Shown in pieces: positions 60,091 through 64,000 of a stretch of 64,000 nt of DNA; position 1 is the stretch's first letter, and each line of letters opens with the position of its first letter. A program made the translations under genes and the position numbers. This stretch comes from Lytechinus pictus. Lineage: Eukaryota; Echinodermata; Echinoidea; Temnopleuroida; Toxopneustidae. The stretch lies in the NCBI RefSeq assembly GCF_037042905.1, contig NC_087245.1, positions 24,552,501 to 24,616,500 on the forward strand, in the 5' to 3' direction. The notes under the pieces were generated by a model. The model worked only from the letters and a program-made list of their open reading frames with translations. It did not search any database and was not told where the DNA came from.

Positions 60091-60336
60091 AAATATATTG
60101 AATCTATTATGTCTTTCATGCTTATGTAATGTTTGCATTTCAAACTGACTTTAAATAGAAAATCTAGTCACAGTCCGATTTCATTGTCATTGATGTGGGT
60201 TTTTATGATTTTACATTCTGCAACCAAAACAATATCCTTCATTATTTTTTAATCATTATCGCATTTTACTAGTCTACATGTTACCTGTGGTTGCATTTCA
60301 ATCTCAGTATTTCTTCACCCATTGCCAAATCTTCTG

Positions 60337-62085
60337 TCACATGTTCATCAGATTGGCCGCTGGCACATTCCTTGCTGTAGTAGACCAGTCAAAGCCTTGC
60401 TTTCTAGTTCCAGATCCGTCTTCTTCTGCATACTGTTCAAATGTCCATAGTCTGAAATTAAAATATTAATAATATCACATTGTTATACATGTAGCAAAGA
60501 AAATATGTAGATTTACAGTGATCATTGAAAAATACTGCACTTTCAATAAATATTGTTGACATTTCATAAAGGGGAATGATCGATATACCAATCATTTTTC
60601 TTCTTTTATTATCCTGAAATTTCTAGAATTTACCAACAATCGGTCAACAATTTATCCTTGTTAATTCATATAATTTTCACTTGATTATAAACAAGACGGT
60701 AATTAACACATTAACCACACAAAATAGTAAAACAGCTTTTTTAATAATTTTTTTTTTAATTCAAAAATAAAAAGAACAGTTTTTTTTCTAACTCAATAGC
60801 GCTTGGATACCTTGCTGGTTAAAAGCCACGATCAAATTAATAAAAAATATGAATAGGCTCCTAATTCATAACTGCAGCAAATTGCATCCCCATCAAACTG
60901 TCAACTATTTCTGGACTGTGACCTTTGTTCAATGGAACTTTAATATGAGATTCAAGGCAGAAAAATACTTGGGATTGATGAGATCCATTGCATATTCTCC
61001 TATATTTTTTTCTAATGAAGAGACCTTTAACCTTTACATGCTATTTAAGGTTAGGTATGACTAGACTAACTTTATGTGGTACGACAATATTTTTCAAAAA
61101 ATAGATTAAGAGACATTATCAACAATAATTTAATTTATATACCCCAATAACACCGATGCTATTGCAGATTCATGAATGCTAAATAGTAATTGGTCTAAAA
61201 AATTGACTAAGAAAAATAAAAGCAAAACAAACTTCATAATCGCACACAAATGAAGAGCATTATTTCGTCACTTGGGTGCGCAAAGTCAAAGATAATTTAA
61301 GATAGATCTAGGCCTATAAGCTCTACCAGTACGGCCACGGGCCGGGTGCACTATTTAAAACTTAGATCTAATAATTTTTTTTTATCTAGATTTTAATTTT
61401 TATTGGGTGTGAACGCACCTCTGCCACAATCGCATCGCCCCCCCCCCCCCCCGAATCCTCGCCAGCTGTCGAGAGCCTTCACTTCATTCGACTTGTGACT
61501 TGCTAAGGCTAAGCCTACATTAATAGTTGAGAACATCCACTTTACAAATTTACCACTCACACTATTACCATGTGATTTAGCTCCTGTTCAATTCCAATAT
61601 CTGTAACACAGAATTAGGATGGCCCCATTGGATATGTGTACATTAACAATTGCACACGCTGGTTTGCTTGGTGATCAAGGATATCTCCGACCACACCGAG
61701 CAACAAAATTAATACAAAACCAAAGGAAATGAAAAAATATGATTTGTAACATAGAATGACATAAAGGTAGAACAATAAAAAGAATTCTCTTTGCAAAATT
61801 TATAAAATTGCAGCCATGTGCGGATCATAAAAACGTGACAGCCGTGAGCCATGTCGTTAGTTTGGACCCGAGTCTCTGAGATAGTTATACAGACACAGAA
61901 ACACGGGTATGGGACTAGACTGGATTATGTACTGTCAAGTTCACCGATCGTATCGACAGGGGTCCTGCCAGAAGATCCTCTTTTCTTGTAATTCATTTGA
62001 TAATCACGCACAACGAATAATTCAATCACCTTACGTACAATATGAACGTCATTTTGAAGGGTTTTACTTACGGTAAAGTCCTCAT
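60337..62085 (-). CDS. Candidate 42-codon small ORF spanning an intron (join 62085-62072 and 60451-60337)
   Basis: ATG lies at complement 62085-62083 in exon 1 and the TGA at complement 60339-60337 in exon 2. Splicing donor 62072 to acceptor 60451 gives CC|A (Pro5) and keeps the frame open. The product would begin MRTLPLWTFEQYAEEDG and is mildly acidic, with two Trp and no signal peptide or membrane segment. The ATG has a weak context (T at -3). Two shorter upstream ORFs exist in exon 1, one of them 14 codons starting MFSPRRFEVK. The join being in frame is mildly supportive but could be chance. I do not recognise the peptide, and a noncoding transcript is an equally good reading. Confidence 0.25.
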
Positions 62086-62184
62086 TCACCTCTTCGGGGA
62101 CCTTCGCTTCTACTTATTTCTTCGTTTCACTTCGAATCGACGCGGCGAAAACATCAACCAATTTTACATCTTCTTCACAACTTT

Positions 62185-62200
62185 GGGAGTGGGCGTGGCC
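62185..62200 (-). promoter_or_regulatory. GC box / KLF-Sp1-like site at the probable start of the spliced minus-strand unit
   Basis: On the minus strand the site reads GGCCACGCCCACTCCC, a classic CACCC/GC-box type sequence. It lies about 110 bp upstream of the GTAAGT donor of the proposed first exon, in the local CpG-rich patch (about 62.07-62.22 kb). No TATA box is apparent. The site assignment is by motif only. Confidence 0.4.
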
Positions 62201-62255
62201 TAATTAGTCAGCGAACCTCGTTCAAGACGATTTGTAAAATAAAAATTCACTGACA

Positions 62256-62383
62256 ATAGTCAGAGAAGCTCCGAGAGTTTGATGAAACGAATTTTTGTCA
62301 GCGCTGACTAAATTGTCAGCGCTGACAATTTTAGTCAGCGCTGACAGTTGTCGGACGAAAATATTGATGAAACACCCCCCAGG
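62256..62383. mobile_element. Fold-back MITE copy with TGATGAAAC ends
   Basis: The right end GTCGGACGAAAATATTGATG followed by AAACACCCCCC matches the right end of the 25.2-kb copy (CGAACGAAAATGTTGATGAA). The left half carries the mirrored GATGAAACG. The core is replaced by the triple GTCAGCGCTGAC palindrome. Confidence 0.4.
62297..62345. repeat. Three perfect 12-bp palindromes GTCAGCGCTGAC at 18-19 bp spacing
   Basis: Copies are at 62297-62308, 62315-62326 and 62334-62345, each identical and self-complementary, with spacing of 18 and 19 bp. They lie about 100-150 bp upstream of the GC box of the minus-strand unit. They are also inside a copy of the GTTTCATGAA-ended MITE family (TTTGATGAAACG at about 62278, TGATGAAACACC at 62363). 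They may be a dyad-type factor-binding array or an internal amplification of the MITE. Confidence 0.6.
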
Positions 62384-62735
62384 ATTACTCACTAGGAGAT
62401 ATAGAAAATTAATGATGAATTTTAAGTTGTCTGTAAAGGTTCAACGTTTGATGTCGCTTACACGATTAGGCCTACTGTATCGAAAACGGGGTGGAAATCT
62501 GATTTTTTTTTTTTTTTTCGTTTCGTTTCGATCTGTTGGGGAGACGTGTTTTCAGAAACAAACAAAAATTGACATGTTTTCAGAAACAAACGTTTAGAAA
62601 AACATGCGTGTTTTCAGAAACAAGGGTTTTCACGAGAAAAGACACGATTTCAGAAATCCGTTTACGGAAACAGAGGCCATGATTTCCTAAGAGTGTGACA
62701 CCGTGTGAGGGTGGAATAGAGTTCCATTGTTATGC

Positions 62736-62906
62736 CATGGGCCGCGGAACGGTTTTGAAAGTGGTGGGGCTTACCATGCACGCAAAAAACCACATTCAGT
62801 TGCTTATTTTTACGTTTTACGTTTTTTATACACGGTTTTGGAAAAAAAAGTGTGTGTGGGGGGGGGGGGAGGGCTGAAGCCCCTCCTCCCATTTCCGCGG
62901 CCCCTG
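62736..62906. mobile_element. CAGGGGCCGCGGAA-family MITE, copy 3
   Basis: Left CATGGGCCGCGGAACGG, right TTTCCGCGGCCCCTG. Flanks TATGC and GATGC are a possible 5-bp duplication with one mismatch. The interior ACACGGTTTTGGAAAA is the inverse of the motif in copy 1. Confidence 0.7.
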
Positions 62907-62990
62907 GATGCGAAGTGTGTTTGAATTTTTCAAAGTAAGGGTCATTTTGAATTCATAAAGTAACATCCCACAAGGTAGTCCGGAATGACG

Positions 62991-63608
62991 ACCTATATAA
63001 GTCCACCCCAACAAAAAATTGATTTGAATAAAAAGAGAAAAATCCAGCAAGCAAAATACTGAAAATTTCATCAAAATTTTATGTAAAATAAGAAAGTTAT
63101 GACATTTTAAAGTTTCGCTTAATTTCCCCAAACAGTTATATGCACATCCTGGTTGATATGCAAATGAGGGGACTGATGACGTCACCAACTCACTATTTCT
63201 TTTGTATTTTATATGAAATATGAAATATTCTGACTTTCTCCCCCTTGTCATGTGAAATCGGGTTTTGTTCCTTCCTGAACATGTGAAATGAACATGTTTA
63301 ACATTATGTGGTTCAATAAAAGTTAGTCCTATATAAATGTCAAAATGGTAAAAAATGAAATATTGTATAATTCAAATAATAAAAAAACAAAAGAAATAGT
63401 GAGTGATGGACATCATCGACTCTCTCATTTGCATGTTACTAAGTTGTGCATATAACTGTTTTGTGAAAAATAAGCGAAACTTTAAAATGTCATAACTTTC
63501 TTCAGTATTTTACATCCGATTTTGATCAAATTTTCAGCATTATTCTTGTTAGATTTTTCTCTATTGATTTTAATCAACATTTTTTATGGAGTGGACTTGA
63601 CCTTTAAA
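62991..63608. mobile_element. Long-inverted-repeat element, copy C
   Basis: Left arm AAGTCCACCCCAAC, then CTGAAAATTTCATCAAAATT and AAGAAAGTTATGACATTTTA; right arm inverse through GAGTGGACTTGACCTTTAAA. Confidence 0.82.
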
Positions 63609-63780
63609 GATGAGTATTTAATCTCTTCTATAATCAGCTAGGCATAGTTACGCAATTTGGACATTTTTTTTCAAGCCTTTATAATAGTTTTATGAATCAT
63701 TCTGCCGTGAACAGCTATATTTAGTCCACATATTCATTGATGTGCCTTCTAGAATTCTATTTAAAATCAAATCATACATT

Positions 63781-64000
63781 ATCAGGGGCGGATCCAGCTT
63801 TCGCCATTAGCGAGGGGGGGGGGGACTATTTCCATCAATGTTTTTCACCATCCGGTCGTTAAAAGCCGATTTTGTTGTCGTTTTTGAGGGAGTAGTTCTT
63901 ACTAAATGAGTTATTTAACATTTGGCTATATTCCTATATACAAACAAGTTAAGGAAGATCTATTTCAGACAGCCAAATAAAATAATGCAAGCGCGAAGCG
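63781..64000 (+). mobile_element. hAT-like element entering the window edge
   Basis: CAGGGGCGGATCCAGC at about 63783, a G tract near 63815, then GCAAGCGCGAAGCG at the last bases, which is the start of another GCGCTTCGC-type array on the opposite strand. The element continues past the window. Confidence 0.55.

Larger units (their letters stand above)
57731..62180 (-). other. Putative spliced transcription unit, four exons
   Basis: Reading the minus strand from high to low coordinates, I see a CpG-rich first exon ending at 62072 before a GTAAGT donor. Exon 2 (60451-60285) has acceptor TTAATTTCAG and donor CAG/GTAACA. Exon 3 (59516-59404) has acceptor TTTTTCCTTCAG and donor CTT/GTAAGT. A likely terminal exon starts at 58458 after acceptor AATCCATTTCAG and runs through a trinucleotide-rich tract to an AATAAA at 57731-57736. 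All junctions follow GT-AG. The only ORF that joins across the first junction is 42 codons and stops in exon 2, upstream of two more introns. This fits a long noncoding RNA, a small-ORF gene, or a transcript subject to nonsense-mediated decay. No known protein was recognised. The start lies near a GC box at 62185-62200. These are sequence-signal predictions only; no transcript evidence was available. Confidence 0.45.

Noticed and set aside
62826..63251. 141-codon minus-strand frame
   Set aside because: It runs through the long-inverted-repeat element and a G-tract MITE; similar frames appear in copies A and B only because the repeat is shared.

Overview
The window is AT-rich, intron- and repeat-dominated animal nuclear DNA. 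There are no bacterial operons or ribosome binding sites, only one long clean reading frame, and many short dispersed repeats: tRNA-derived SINEs, fold-back MITEs, homopolymeric C/G tracts and arrays built on a CTCGCGCTTCGCGCTCGCAT motif. I judge a marine deuterostome, most likely an echinoderm such as a sea urchin. That is inference from the GPCR and the style of the repeats, and no sequence here fixes the species.

Genes: the one confident protein gene is an intronless rhodopsin-class GPCR on the minus strand (49031-50260). It mixes muscarinic-like and histamine H3/H4-like signatures but has unusual charged residues in the expected ligand pocket. A second minus-strand transcription unit (about 62.18 kb down to 57.73 kb) is supported by well-formed splice sites and a 42-codon ORF that only becomes continuous after splicing. 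It starts close to a GC box and to three copies of a perfect 12-bp palindrome. A third minus-strand promoter with a 5' exon (TATA and CRE-like sites, consensus donor) is suggested at 19.25-19.59 kb. I could not recognise downstream exons for it.

Mobile DNA: a decayed LINE reverse transcriptase with a 135-bp internal duplication lies at 38.37-39.99 kb. There are four copies of one SINE family and other tRNA-like units, three copies of a roughly 610-bp long-inverted-repeat element, and several MITEs with CACTNNNAAA-like ends and TA duplications. One hAT-like MITE has a clean 8-bp target duplication, and two loci show transposon-in-transposon nesting. One of these has three levels: a SINE inside a fold-back inside a MITE.

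Most striking small element: a complete type I hammerhead ribozyme motif at 18279-18339 (+), enclosed by TA-dinucleotide tracts, as expected of a retrozyme-like or Penelope-associated unit.

Layout: 0-9 kb mostly single-copy-looking noncoding DNA with one MITE and one dispersed repeat; 10-17.7 kb MITE-rich; 18-19.6 kb hammerhead/tRNA-like/TA block and minus promoter; 20-33 kb SINEs, one minisatellite array, many MITEs; 33.5-38 kb quiet; 38-40 kb LINE; 41-48.9 kb palindromes and nested elements; 49-50.3 kb GPCR; 51.4-53.6 kb SINE and large hAT-like element; 55-63.6 kb MITEs interleaved with the spliced minus-strand unit; the window ends inside another hAT-like element.
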